From: Rhizobium esperanzae
GTDB taxonomy: Bacteria; Pseudomonadota; Alphaproteobacteria; Rhizobiales; Rhizobiaceae
Assembly: GCF_002204185.1 (NCBI RefSeq)
Contig: NZ_MXPU01000015.1
Location: 1 to 64,000 of the forward strand
DNA: 64,000 nt
Direction of reading: 5' to 3'
Shown here: piece by piece, positions 8,014-17,633 of the stretch
Layout: each line of letters opens with the position of its first letter
Position numbering within the stretch: position 1 is the stretch's first letter
Notes under the pieces: model-generated
Told to the model about the DNA's origin: nothing
What the model saw: the letters and a program-made list of their open reading frames with translations, nothing else
The model's database searches: none
Position numbers and translations under genes: made by a program

Positions 8014-11000
8014 ATGGCCAAGTTTTTCATCCGACGTCCGATTTTCGCCTGGGTCATTGCGATCACCATCATGCTCGCCGGCCTTCTGGCGATCTTCACC
8101 CTGTCGATTTCGCAATATCCCGACATCGCCCCGACGACGGTCCGCATCAACGCCACCTATCGCGGCGCCAGCGCCGAGACTGTCGAGAAATCAGTGACGA
8201 CGATCATCGAGGACGGCATGACCGGCCTCGACGACCTCACCTACATGACCTCGACCTCGTCGACCGGTTCGGCCAGCATTCAGCTCACCTTCGGCACCAG
8301 CATCGATCCCGACATCGCTCAGGTGCAGGTGCAGAACAAGCTGCAGCTGGTTCAATCGCAGCTCCCCGGCGACGTCATCGATGCCGGCATCAGTGTGACG
8401 CGCTCGACCTCGAGCATCCTTCTCGTCGGCTCGCTCGTTTCAACCGACGGCAAGCGCAATTCGGTCGATCTCGGCAACATCATGTCGACCTCCATCGAGG
8501 ACCAGATCCAGCGCCTGGAAGGCGTCGGCAGCATCAACGTCTTCGGTTCCGGATACGCCATGCGTATCTGGCTCGATCCCTTCAAACTCTTGAAATATCA
8601 GCTGACGCCAAGCGACGTCACGGCAGCGATCCAGGCGCAGAACACCCAGGTCTCCGTCGGCTCGCTCGGCGCCCAGCCGACGATTCCAGGTCAGCAACTC
8701 AACGTCACCATCACCGCGCAAAGCCAGCTGACCACCGTCGCCGACTTCGAGCACATCATCCTGAAGGTCGAAAAGGACGGCGCGACCGTGCGCCTGAGTG
8801 ATGTCTCGCGCATAGAGATCGGCCAGGAAAGCTACGGCGGCAGTTCACGCTACAACGGCCAGCCTTCGAGCGGATTTGCCGTCAACCTCGCGATCGGCGC
8901 CAACGCCATCGATACCGCCGCCCGCGTGCGGTCCGCCCTCGATGTCATCGGCCGCACTCTGCCGGAAGGCGTGAAGATCACCTATCCCTATGACACGACA
9001 CCCTTTGTGGAATTGTCGATCGAGAAGGTCGTGCATACGCTGATCGAGGCGATCGTGCTCGTCTTCGTGGTGCTGCTTGTCTTCCTGCAGAATCTGCGCG
9101 CCACGCTCATTCCGACCATCGCGGTTCCCGTGGTATTGCTCGGCACCTTCGGGGTGCTGGCGGCCACCGGCTATTCGATCAATACCTTGACGATGTTCGC
9201 CATGGTTTTGGCCATCGGCCTTCTCGTCGACGATGCGATCGTTGTCGTCGAAAACGTCGAACGCATCATGTCCGAAGAGAAGCTTTCGCCGCTCGAAGCG
9301 ACGGAAAAATCGATGGGCGAGATCACCGGCGCCATCGTCGGCATTGCGCTCGTGCTGACCGCCGTCTTCATTCCGATGGCCTTCTTCGGCGGTTCGACCG
9401 GCATCATCTATCGCCAGTTCTCGATCACCATCGTCTCTGCCATGCTGTTGTCGGCGCTCGTCGCCATCGTGCTGACGCCGGCGCTCTGCGCCACCATGCT
9501 GAAGCCGGTCAGCGAGCACAGGAAACACCGTGTCGGCGACTGGTTCAACCGCAACTTCACGCGCTCGACCAACGGCTATGTCAGGACTATCGGCTATCTC
9601 CTGAAGCGGCCGATCCGCGTCATGCTGGTCTTCCTTCTCGTCGGCGCCGGCTGCGCCTATCTCTTCACGAGGCTGCCGAGTTCCTTCCTGCCGCAGGAAG
9701 ATCAGGGCGTGCTGCTGACCATCGTCACGACACCGCCAGGCTCGACGACGCAGCAGACGCAGGCCGTCGTCGAGAAGGTGGAAAACTATTATCGCGAGAA
9801 TGAGAAGGATGCCGTCGAATCCGTCTTCGGCGCACTCGGCTTCGGCTTCAGCGGCTCCGGCCAGAACAGCGCCATCGTTTTCACCAAGCTCAAGGATTTT
9901 TCGCTGCGCACTGATCCAAATCTGAGCGCCCAGTCGGTTGTCAACCGGGCGCTTCGCAGCTTCTTTGCGATGCGCGAGGCACAGGTTTTCGCGCTCCTGC
10001 CGCCGGCGATTCAGGGCCTCGGCGTTTCGAGCGGCTTTTCCATGTATCTCGTCGATACCGGCGGCCACGGCAACGACGCGCTGACGGCGGCTTCCAAGCG
10101 CCTGATCCAGATGGGCAACAGCTCGGGCAAGATCGTGGCGCTACGCAGCAGCAACAAGGAAGTCGAGCCGCAAATGCGCATCGTGCTCGATCAGGAAAAG
10201 ATCGGCGCCATGGGCGTCGACATCGCCTCTGTCAATTCGATGCTGTCGATCATCTTCACCGGCCGCGACGTCAACGACTTCACGCTGAACGGCGAGATCA
10301 AGCCGGTCTATGTCCAGGGCGACGCGCCCTTCCGCATGCAGCCGGACGATCTTAATCACTGGTATGCCCGCAACACGGCCGGCGAGATGGTGCCCTTCTC
10401 CGCCTTTACCAAAACCGAATGGGTTAAGGGCGCACCTTCGCTTGCCCGCTTCAACGCCGTCAGCGCGATTCCGCTCGATGGTGCTGCCGCGCCCGGCGTG
10501 TCCTCCGGCGATGCCATGAACGAAATGGAAGCGCTGACCGAGCAACTCGGCGGCGGTTACACGGTCGCCTGGCAGGGCATTTCCTATCAGGAGCGCCTTT
10601 CCGGCTCACAGGCGCCGATGCTCTATGCAATCTCGGTTCTCGTCGTCTTCCTCTGCTTGGCAGCGCTTTACGAGAGCTGGTCGATCCCCTTCTCGGTAAT
10701 CATGGCAGTGCCGGTCGGCGTCCTCGGCGCTCTGGCGGCGGCAACACTCTTCGGCCAGGCCAACGATGTCTATTTCAAGGTCGGCTTGCTCACCACGATC
10801 GGCCTGGCGGCAAAGAACGCGATCCTGATCGTCGAATTCGCCAAGGATCGCATGGAAAGCGGCAAGGGGCTTTTCGAAGCGACACTGGAGGCGGCGCGGC
10901 TGCGCCTGCGGCCGATCATCATGACATCGCTTGCCTTCATTCTCGGCGTCGTGCCGCTGGCGATCGCTACGGGCGCGGGCTCGGCAGCCCAGAACGCCAT

Positions 11001-11124
11001 CGGCCTCGGCGTTCTCGGCGGCATGCTATCGGCAACGATGCTCGGAATTTTCTTCGTGCCGTCCTTCTACGTCGTCATTCGACGCATCTTTGCCACACGC
11101 GACAAAAATGCGGCAGGAGTGTGA
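8014..11124 (+). CDS. RND multidrug efflux transporter (AcrB/MexB-like)
   Basis: A 1036-residue proton-driven HAE-1 type pump. The N terminus (MAKFFIRRPIFAWVIAI) is typical. The proton-relay pair of acidic residues is present in TM4 (GLLVDDAIVVVENVER), and the second half carries the matching GLAAKNAILIVEFAK. Two large periplasmic loops separate 12 predicted membrane helices. It works with the adaptor upstream and the outer membrane factor downstream as a tripartite system. Substrates cannot be deduced; rhizobial relatives export plant phenolics and drugs. Confidence 0.95.
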   Translation: MAKFFIRRPIFAWVIAITIMLAGLLAIFTLSISQYPDIAPTTVRINATYRGASAETVEKSVTTIIEDGMTGLDDLTYMTSTSSTGSASIQLTFGTSIDPDIAQVQVQNKLQLVQSQLPGDVIDAGISVTRSTSSILLVGSLVSTDGKRNSVDLGNIMSTSIEDQIQRLEGVGSINVFGSGYAMRIWLDPFKLLKYQLTPSDVTAAIQAQNTQVSVGSLGAQPTIPGQQLNVTITAQSQLTTVADFEHIILKVEKDGATVRLSDVSRIEIGQESYGGSSRYNGQPSSGFAVNLAIGANAIDTAARVRSALDVIGRTLPEGVKITYPYDTTPFVELSIEKVVHTLIEAIVLVFVVLLVFLQNLRATLIPTIAVPVVLLGTFGVLAATGYSINTLTMFAMVLAIGLLVDDAIVVVENVERIMSEEKLSPLEATEKSMGEITGAIVGIALVLTAVFIPMAFFGGSTGIIYRQFSITIVSAMLLSALVAIVLTPALCATMLKPVSEHRKHRVGDWFNRNFTRSTNGYVRTIGYLLKRPIRVMLVFLLVGAGCAYLFTRLPSSFLPQEDQGVLLTIVTTPPGSTTQQTQAVVEKVENYYRENEKDAVESVFGALGFGFSGSGQNSAIVFTKLKDFSLRTDPNLSAQSVVNRALRSFFAMREAQVFALLPPAIQGLGVSSGFSMYLVDTGGHGNDALTAASKRLIQMGNSSGKIVALRSSNKEVEPQMRIVLDQEKIGAMGVDIASVNSMLSIIFTGRDVNDFTLNGEIKPVYVQGDAPFRMQPDDLNHWYARNTAGEMVPFSAFTKTEWVKGAPSLARFNAVSAIPLDGAAAPGVSSGDAMNEMEALTEQLGGGYTVAWQGISYQERLSGSQAPMLYAISVLVVFLCLAALYESWSIPFSVIMAVPVGVLGALAAATLFGQANDVYFKVGLLTTIGLAAKNAILIVEFAKDRMESGKGLFEATLEAARLRLRPIIMTSLAFILGVVPLAIATGAGSAAQNAIGLGVLGGMLSATMLGIFFVPSFYVVIRRIFATRDKNAAGV

Positions 11125-11274
11125 TATAAATGCACTGTGATAATGCTGTTTCGATTGCTACATTGCGCCCGACTGCTTCGGTGTGTGTGTTTGTGGTAGG
11201 ACGAGGCGCGGCTGCGATAGTGAAGCATGAAGCTTCGGACAAGAATTGACTTGCTCGAGTACAGGATGAAATGA

Positions 11275-12711
11275 ATGGTATCTCTTCGTTTTGCCACACC
11301 GGCATTATTGTTATTACTGTCGGGCTGCGTTGTTGGCCCGGATCATGCTCCTCCTGAAATGCCGCTGCCCGCCAAATTCGGAGAAGGCGGCACGAAAAGT
11401 GTAGGTGACGTTGCTACCGCAGCCTGGTGGACCGCCTTCAACGACCCCAAACTGAATGGCTATGTCCATGCGGGCCTCGAGCAGAACCTGACCGTCCAGC
11501 AGGCGATCGAGCGCATCAATGCGGCCTCTGCAAACGTCACCACCGCCGGCGCAGGCGCCCTGCCGAACCTGAACGTCGGCGCTTCGCACACGGTCAGCGG
11601 TCAGAAGGGCGAACTGCGCTCGCAGTTCGACACCCGCAACACCAGTGCCGGCGAAGTCCAGCTGACCTGGCTGCTTGATCTCTTCGGCCTCTACAAGCGC
11701 AGCACCGAAAGTGCTCTCGCCTCGCTTGATTCCGCATACGCATCCGCTGACGTCGCCAAGCTGACCCTCGTGCAGGATCTCGTCTCGAGCTATATCGATG
11801 TTCGCTATTATCAGCAGCGCCTGGCGCTTTCGAAGGCCAACCTGAAGTCCCGTCAGGAAACCTACGAACTGACCAAGTTCCAGCTTGAAGCCGGCGCCGC
11901 CTCGCGCCTGGACGTCGTGCAGGCCGAAGGCCTCGTACAGTCGACGCTCGCCGAAATTCCCGGCCTCGAAACCAACATCCGTATATCAGCCCATCACATC
12001 GCCACGCTGCTTGGCCTGCCGGCCTCGGCCCTCGTCGACGAGCTGCTGAAGGGTCGCGGTCAGCCGGTCTTCCGTGGCGGCATCAACTCGGGCATCCCAG
12101 CGGACCTGATCCGTAACCGTCCCGACATTCGCGTCGCCGAGCGTGATCTCGCCGCCGCAACGGCCAATATCGGTGTTGCCGAGGCGCAGCTCTATCCGAG
12201 CATTTCGCTCAGCGGCTCGATCTCGCCGTCCTACATCAACCAGCGCGGCATCCATGGCGACCTGACCCCCTGGTCCTTCGGCCCGACCCTCAACCTGCCG
12301 ATCTTCGATGGTGGCCGTCTGCGCGCCAACGTCAAGTCGGCGCAGTCCACTGCCGCAACCGCCTATCTCAACTGGAAGTCGACTGTGCTGACCGCTGTCG
12401 AACAGGTCGAGAACGCACTCGCCGCTGTCCGCCGCGACGCCCGCACGGTCGCGGCCCTACAGGCTCAGGTGAAGACCACGCAGGAAACCCTCGAACTGTC
12501 GACCGCGTCCTACAAGGACGGCGCCTCCTCGCTGCTCGACGTTCTCGATGCGCAGCGCCAGGTCTCGCTTGCCCAGGCAAGCCTTGCCCAGGCCGTCCAG
12601 CAGATGGCCAAGGACTACGTCTCGCTGAACATTGCGGTCGGGGGCGGCTACGCGCCCGGCGGCAAGACCACAGCAGCGGTGACGCCGGCGCCGGCAAGGG
12701 CCAAGAGCTGA
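11275..12711 (+). CDS. Outer membrane efflux lipoprotein, NodT/OprM family
   Basis: A 478-residue TolC-superfamily channel. It has a lipoprotein signal (LLLLSGC) followed by VVGPDHAPP, typical of NodT/OprM proteins, and two repeats of the outer-membrane-efflux domain; RPDIRVAERDLAAATANIGV opens the second. The 150-base gap after the pump gene holds no obvious terminator, so it is likely co-transcribed. A strong terminator at 12741 ends the unit. Confidence 0.93.
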   Translation: MVSLRFATPALLLLLSGCVVGPDHAPPEMPLPAKFGEGGTKSVGDVATAAWWTAFNDPKLNGYVHAGLEQNLTVQQAIERINAASANVTTAGAGALPNLNVGASHTVSGQKGELRSQFDTRNTSAGEVQLTWLLDLFGLYKRSTESALASLDSAYASADVAKLTLVQDLVSSYIDVRYYQQRLALSKANLKSRQETYELTKFQLEAGAASRLDVVQAEGLVQSTLAEIPGLETNIRISAHHIATLLGLPASALVDELLKGRGQPVFRGGINSGIPADLIRNRPDIRVAERDLAAATANIGVAEAQLYPSISLSGSISPSYINQRGIHGDLTPWSFGPTLNLPIFDGGRLRANVKSAQSTAATAYLNWKSTVLTAVEQVENALAAVRRDARTVAALQAQVKTTQETLELSTASYKDGASSLLDVLDAQRQVSLAQASLAQAVQQMAKDYVSLNIAVGGGYAPGGKTTAAVTPAPARAKS

Positions 12712-12740
12712 TCGGCATTTCGCCTTCCTGGAAATACAAA

Positions 12741-12769
12741 ACCCCGCGATCGCCTCGCGGGGTTTTTTT
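12741..12769 (+). terminator. Rho-independent terminator of the efflux operon
   Basis: ACCCCGCGA pairs perfectly with TCGCGGGGT across a five-base loop and is followed by a run of seven T. It sits 30 bases after the outer membrane factor gene. Confidence 0.92.
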
Positions 12770-12844
12770 CATGCCGGACAAATCCCGGAATAATCGCGCA
12801 CCAGACGAATTTAGATTCGACAAGCAGAAACGGCTGCTATAGGA

Positions 12845-12864
12845 CTGATTAAACGATTAATCAG
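12845..12864. promoter_or_regulatory. LacI-type operator ahead of the purine operon
   Basis: CTGATTAAACGATTAATCAG is a 20-bp palindrome with one mismatched pair and a central CG, the hallmark of LacI/GalR-family operators. It ends 13 bases before the ATG of the LacI-type regulator, which predicts autoregulation of the whole operon. Confidence 0.75.
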
Positions 12865-12877
12865 AATATTCCTGACC

Positions 12878-13921
12878 ATGGCTTCATCGCGCTCCGGACC
12901 GAACCTCAGCAGGATAGCGACCTCGCTCGGCGTCTCCATTGCCACGGTCTCGAATGCGCTTTCCGGTAAAGGCCGGGTCTCGGGGCAGCTGGTCGAACGG
13001 ATCCGCGAACACGCCGCTGAACTGGGCTATGTCCCGAGCCAGGCCGGCCGCGCGCTCAGGACCGGCCGCAGCGGCGTGCTCGGCCTGGTTTTGCCCGATA
13101 TCGCCAACCCTCTGTTCCCGAAGATCGCACAGGCGATCGAATTTGCCGCCTCCGCCGCCGGTTACGGCGTGCTGATCGCCGACTCCCGCGGCGATGCTGC
13201 CGCCCAGACCGAGGCGATCAATCGTCTCGTCGAACGCGGCGTCGACGGCATGGTCATTATTCCCCGCCGCGCCACCCGCATTTCGTCCGCCGCCTGCCCA
13301 GTCGCTCTCATCGACACCCCCTCGACGCCAGGCAACACCGTTTCCGCCGACCATTGGCAGGGCGGCCGCGAAATCGCTCTCCATCTCGCGGACCTCGGCC
13401 ACCAGCGCATCCTCATCATCGGCAACAACCAGGAATCCAGCGTTCAGAACGACCGCGCCGAAGGGATTCGCGCCGGTATGCACGCGGGCATGCATGCCGA
13501 AACGCTGTGGATCGGGAAGGTGGAGCAGGATGGCGGCAGCGGCTGTCCGCTCGGCCTTGCCGAAAAGGTGCGGGAGGGTTTTACCGCTTTCGCGGCTCTT
13601 TCCGATCTGCAGGCATTGCGCGCGCTGACCGAGCTGCAGCAGGCCGGCATCAGCGTTCCCGGCGATGCCAGCGTCACCGGCTTCGACGACCTCATCTGGT
13701 CGCCTGTTGTCACACCGTCGCTGACGACGGTCAGGATGGACATGGATAGAATTGCCGGGATTGCCGTGTCGGCGCTGGCCGATACCATCAGAAAAAACCG
13801 CGCCCGGGAAGGCGTGCTCGTTACCGCGGACATCGAACGCGTCGCGATGCAGCTGATTGTCCGCCAATCGTCCGGGCCTGCGAGCCCGGCACCAAAAACC
13901 TCAGAGATGGAGAACATGTAA
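12878..13921 (+). CDS. LacI/GalR-family transcriptional regulator
   Basis: A 347-residue regulator. The N-terminal helix-turn-helix is LSRIATSLGVSIATVSNALSG, with the hinge region following (GYVPSQAGRALRTGRSG). A periplasmic-binding-protein-like sensor domain spans about residues 65-335 (LGLVLPDIANPLFPKIAQAI). It is the first gene of an operon for an ABC importer, a nucleoside hydrolase and an adenine deaminase, so the effector is probably a nucleoside, purine or a derivative (inference). A fitting operator sits just upstream, and the substrate-binding protein gene starts one base after its stop. Confidence 0.92.
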   Translation: MASSRSGPNLSRIATSLGVSIATVSNALSGKGRVSGQLVERIREHAAELGYVPSQAGRALRTGRSGVLGLVLPDIANPLFPKIAQAIEFAASAAGYGVLIADSRGDAAAQTEAINRLVERGVDGMVIIPRRATRISSAACPVALIDTPSTPGNTVSADHWQGGREIALHLADLGHQRILIIGNNQESSVQNDRAEGIRAGMHAGMHAETLWIGKVEQDGGSGCPLGLAEKVREGFTAFAALSDLQALRALTELQQAGISVPGDASVTGFDDLIWSPVVTPSLTTVRMDMDRIAGIAVSALADTIRKNRAREGVLVTADIERVAMQLIVRQSSGPASPAPKTSEMENM

Positions 13922-13922
13922 G

Positions 13923-14945
13923 ATGAAGAAAGCTCTCATGGCGTCGGCGGCGCTCGCCGCACTGTGGCCGTTTGCCGCCTCCGCAGCCGAACGGACGCTG
14001 ACCATTTCCGTCTATGCCTTCGCGCAGGACGACTTCAAGACGCTGGTCTATGATCCGTTCGAAGCCCAATGCGGCTGCAAGGTGGTGGTCGAGACCGGCA
14101 ACAGTGTCGAGCGGCTGGCCAAGATGGAGGCGAACAAGGCCAATCCCGTGGTCGATCTCGCCGCCGTTTCGATGGCGGACGCGCTTGCGGCATCGCGCGC
14201 CGGCCTGACCGACAAGATCGATACGACGAAACTTGCCAATTTCGACAAGCTTTACGACGTCGCCAAGGATCCCAACGGCGACGGCATGAGCGTCGGCTAT
14301 ACGTTCTATGCCACGTCGATCGCCTATCGTTCCGACAAGATGAAGATCGAGTCCTGGGCCGATCTTCTGAAGCCGGAATATGTCGGCCATGTCGCCTTCC
14401 CGAATGTCACCACCAATCAGGGCCCGCCGGCGCTCTATATGCTGGGCCTGTCGCTCGGCAAAGATACGCCTGATCTGCAAGGCCCGATCGCGGCGCTGGG
14501 CGAGAAGAAGGACGACATCGTCACCTTTTACGAAAAGTCCTCGCAGCTCGTGCAGCTCATGCAGCAGGAGGAAATCTGGGCAGCCCCCATCGGCCGTTTC
14601 TCTTGGGCCGGCTTCACCAAGCTCGACCTTCCCGTCGCCTGGGCAACGCCGAAGGAGGGACAGACCGGCGGCATGAACGTGCTGGTGTTGACCAAGGGTT
14701 CGAAAAACCAGGATCTCGCCATGCAGTTCATGGATTTCTGGCTTTCGACCGAGATCCAGACCAAGCTCGCCGAAAAGCTGATCGATAGCCCCGCCAATAG
14801 CGAGGTCAAGCTTTCCGAAGCTGCCGCCGGCAACCTCACCTATGGCGAGGAAACGGCCAAGAGCCTCAAGCTGATCCCTTCCGCCATCGCCCTCGACAAC
14901 CGCGCCGGTTGGCTGAAGACCTGGAACGAGAAGGTCGGCCAGTAG
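13923..14945 (+). CDS. ABC importer substrate-binding protein (PotD/family 1-like)
   Basis: A 340-residue periplasmic protein with a Sec signal peptide (ALAALWPFAASAA, cut near residue 22). The mature part begins ERTLTISVYAFAQDDFKTLV, as in spermidine/putrescine- and iron-type binding proteins. This is not the Bmp-type binding protein normally seen with nucleoside ABC importers. Its position between a LacI-type regulator and purine-degrading enzymes suggests a purine or nucleoside-like ligand; that is inference. Confidence 0.88.
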   Translation: MKKALMASAALAALWPFAASAAERTLTISVYAFAQDDFKTLVYDPFEAQCGCKVVVETGNSVERLAKMEANKANPVVDLAAVSMADALAASRAGLTDKIDTTKLANFDKLYDVAKDPNGDGMSVGYTFYATSIAYRSDKMKIESWADLLKPEYVGHVAFPNVTTNQGPPALYMLGLSLGKDTPDLQGPIAALGEKKDDIVTFYEKSSQLVQLMQQEEIWAAPIGRFSWAGFTKLDLPVAWATPKEGQTGGMNVLVLTKGSKNQDLAMQFMDFWLSTEIQTKLAEKLIDSPANSEVKLSEAAAGNLTYGEETAKSLKLIPSAIALDNRAGWLKTWNEKVGQ

Positions 14946-15007
14946 AGCCCGCATGAACCCGCCCCGGCCGCTCGCCGGGGCCATCTCCTCTCCCGGAAAG
15001 GCACGTC

Positions 15008-15835
15008 ATGTTCCAGAACCGCGCGGAAGCCCTGGCGCTTGCCCTGCCGGCAGCCGTCTTTGCGACAGTGGTCTTCCTGCTGCCCGTCGCAATCCTGCTG
15101 TCGGAGGGTTTTCGTGCCGGCGGCGCCTGGACGCTGTCGGCCTATACAGGCTTCCTTTCCGAGACGCTGAACCGCACCGTTTTCCTGCGCTCCTTCCGGC
15201 TCGCCATCGAGGTCACCGCCGTCTCGGCCGTCATCGGCTATGCCGCAGCCTTTGCCATCGTCAACCTGCCGGCGAACGGCAAAGGCCGCATGGTCGGCTT
15301 GGTCACCCTGCCGCTGATGATCTCGCCGGTGGCGCGCACCTATGCGTGGATCGTCATTCTCGGCCGCACCGGCATCGTCAACCAGGCAATAACGGGTCTC
15401 GGTTTCAGCGCCGAGCCGCTGCGCCTGCTCTTCACCGAAACCGCCGTCTTCATCGGCCTGCTGCAGCTCTTCCTGCCGCTGATGATCCTGTCGCTGATTA
15501 GCGCCCTCGAAAACATGCCGAAGGATGCGATCCCCGCCGCCCGTGTGCTTGGCGCCAACTGGTTCCAGGTCTTCTGGAAGGTCATCCTGCCGCTGACGCG
15601 TGAAGGGCTCGTCGTCGGCGGTACCCTCGTCTTCACCGGCTCATTGACGGCTTATATCACACCCGCCGTACTTGGCGGTTCCAAGGTGCTGATGCTCGAA
15701 ACGCTGATGTACCAGCAGGTTTCCGTCGCCAATGATTTCGTCTCGGCAAGCGTCATCGCCTTCATTTTGATCGTCATGAGCTTTGCCGCCAATATCCTGC
15801 TGAAACGGCTAGCGACCGCGAGGAGCCGCAGATGA
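15008..15835 (+). CDS. ABC importer permease, PotB-like
   Basis: A 275-residue inner-membrane permease of the binding-protein-dependent (MetI-like) class with about six helices. The EAA loop that contacts the ATPase reads DAIPAARVLGANWFQVFWKV. It overlaps the next permease gene by four bases (ATGA), so the two are translationally coupled and form a heterodimer. Confidence 0.9.
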   Translation: MFQNRAEALALALPAAVFATVVFLLPVAILLSEGFRAGGAWTLSAYTGFLSETLNRTVFLRSFRLAIEVTAVSAVIGYAAAFAIVNLPANGKGRMVGLVTLPLMISPVARTYAWIVILGRTGIVNQAITGLGFSAEPLRLLFTETAVFIGLLQLFLPLMILSLISALENMPKDAIPAARVLGANWFQVFWKVILPLTREGLVVGGTLVFTGSLTAYITPAVLGGSKVLMLETLMYQQVSVANDFVSASVIAFILIVMSFAANILLKRLATARSRR

Positions 15836-16611
15836 GCATTCGTCTCTTTTCGCCTGTCGTGCTCTTCCTGCTGCTCGTCTTCCTGATCGGTCCGTTCCTG
15901 ATCATCATCGCCGCCTCGCTTTCCTCGGGCGACACGCTGGCCTTTCCGCCGCAGGGCCTGTCGCTGCGCTGGGTGATGAAGGTCTTCACCATCGAAAGCT
16001 TCCGCGACAGTTTCGCCATGTCGATGTTCCTTGCCGTCTTCGGAACGCTCGCAGCCCTCATCCTCGGCATCCCGGCTGCCTATGCCCTGTCGCGTTACCC
16101 GCTGCCCGCAGCAGAGACCGTCCGCACCATCGTCTCGCTGCCGATCATCGTTCCCGGCATCATCGTCGGCCTGGCATTGCTGCGTTATCTCGTCGTACCC
16201 TTTGGCTTCAACATCACGCTCGCGCTCTTCTTCGCCCATGCGGCCCTCGTGCTGCCTTATGCGGTGCGCGTCGTTTCGGCGAGCCTCGACAATCTGCGCT
16301 CGGATATTGAGGAGGCGGCCGTCCTGCTCGGCTCCTCCAGGCTCGGCGCCTTTTTCCGCGTGGTGATGCCGAATATCCGCGGCGGCATCCTGGCCGCCTT
16401 CATCCTCGGCTTCGTCACCAGTTTCAATCAGGTGCCAGTCTCGCTCTTCCTTTCCGGCCCGGGTGTCCGAACCCTGCCGATCGATATGCTGGGTTATATG
16501 GAAACCACCTACGATCCTTCCATCGCGGCGCTCTCCGCCCTTCTCGCTTTCCTCTCGATCGGCATCGTCTTCCTCGCCGAACGCTTCCTGGGATTCTCGC
16601 GCTATGTTTGA
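15832..16611 (+). CDS. ABC importer permease, PotC-like
   Basis: A 259-residue second permease with six predicted helices. The EAA loop is SDIEEAAVLLGSSRLGAFFR. It overlaps the upstream permease by four bases and the ATPase gene by eight, so the transporter is made from one tightly coupled message. Confidence 0.9.
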   Translation: MSIRLFSPVVLFLLLVFLIGPFLIIIAASLSSGDTLAFPPQGLSLRWVMKVFTIESFRDSFAMSMFLAVFGTLAALILGIPAAYALSRYPLPAAETVRTIVSLPIIVPGIIVGLALLRYLVVPFGFNITLALFFAHAALVLPYAVRVVSASLDNLRSDIEEAAVLLGSSRLGAFFRVVMPNIRGGILAAFILGFVTSFNQVPVSLFLSGPGVRTLPIDMLGYMETTYDPSIAALSALLAFLSIGIVFLAERFLGFSRYV

Positions 16612-17629
16612 TGCCTATCTCCAACTCGACAAGCTGACGCTTCGCTATGGTGATACGGTCGCCGTGAGGGATCTCGACCTTGCGATCGCCAAGGGCGAGC
16701 TGGTCGCTCTTCTCGGCCCCTCCGGCTGCGGCAAGACGACAACGATGCGCGCCATTGCCGGCCTGCTGAAGCCGGCTTCCGGCCGCATCGGTCTCGACGG
16801 CGCCGATATAACCCGCGTCTCCGCCAACAAACGCGCCGTCGGCCTCGTCTTCCAGTCCTACGCGCTTTTCCCGCATCTGACGGTCTACGAAAACGTCGCC
16901 TTCGGCCTTCGCCTCAAGGGCATTTCGGGCGCGGACCTCGATGCCCGCGTCGGCGCCGGCCTGAAATCCGTCGGCCTGACCAGCTTCGCTGGCCGAAAGC
17001 CCGCCGAACTCTCCGGCGGTCAGCAGCAGCGCGTCGCACTGGCGCGCTCCATGGTGATGGAGCCGAAGGTGCTGTTGCTCGACGAACCGCTCTCCAATCT
17101 CGATGCCCGGCTTCGTCTCGAAATGCGCGCGGAATTGCAGCGCGTGCAAAAAGAGACCGGTATCACCATGATCTTCGTCACCCACGACCAGGTCGAGGCC
17201 TTGGCGCTCGCCGACCGCATCGTCGTGATGCTGAACGGCGGCATCGAACAGATCGGCACGCCTGAGGAGATCTATAACAATCCCGCCTCCGCCTTCGTCG
17301 CCGATTTCGTCGGCTTCGAGAATGTCTTCGCCCTGAAGGACGGAAAACTCGTGACGCCGCACGGCCCGGCAGCACTCTCCGATCCGCCGCCGCAAGCTGC
17401 AGCCGGCCTGGCCTGGCGCCCGCGTACGGTGACTCTCGGCTCCGGTCCGTTCCAGGGTACGGTGCACGGCACGTCTTTCGCAGGCAATACACGCGAATAC
17501 CTCCTCCAAACGCCGCTTGGGCCTATCAAGGCTGAAATCGACGCGAGCCTGCCGTCGCACGAGATCGGCAGTGCGCTCGCCTTCGATCTGCCGGTCGCCG
17601 GCGCGGCCAACCTCAAGCGCTTCGGGTGA
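16604..17629 (+). CDS. ABC importer ATP-binding protein, PotA-like
   Basis: A 341-residue ATPase. Walker A is GPSGCGKTT (residues 38-46), the Q-loop is VFQSYALFPHLTVYENV, the signature is LSGGQQQR, and Walker B is VLLLDEPLSNLDA followed by the switch His in FVTHDQ. A C-terminal TOBE-like regulatory domain (about 250-341) is present, as in PotA, MalK and FbpC. The start at 16604 overlaps the permease stop. It powers the importer encoded by the three genes before it. Confidence 0.93.
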   Translation: MFDAYLQLDKLTLRYGDTVAVRDLDLAIAKGELVALLGPSGCGKTTTMRAIAGLLKPASGRIGLDGADITRVSANKRAVGLVFQSYALFPHLTVYENVAFGLRLKGISGADLDARVGAGLKSVGLTSFAGRKPAELSGGQQQRVALARSMVMEPKVLLLDEPLSNLDARLRLEMRAELQRVQKETGITMIFVTHDQVEALALADRIVVMLNGGIEQIGTPEEIYNNPASAFVADFVGFENVFALKDGKLVTPHGPAALSDPPPQAAAGLAWRPRTVTLGSGPFQGTVHGTSFAGNTREYLLQTPLGPIKAEIDASLPSHEIGSALAFDLPVAGAANLKRFG

Positions 17630-17633
17630 CATC

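Noticed and set aside
8845..10068. Long minus-strand open frame (407 codons) opposite the RND pump gene
   Set aside because: It is antisense to a certain gene, rich in Asp/Glu/Arg/His with no domain, and lacks a ribosome binding site. It is a by-product of high-GC codon use.
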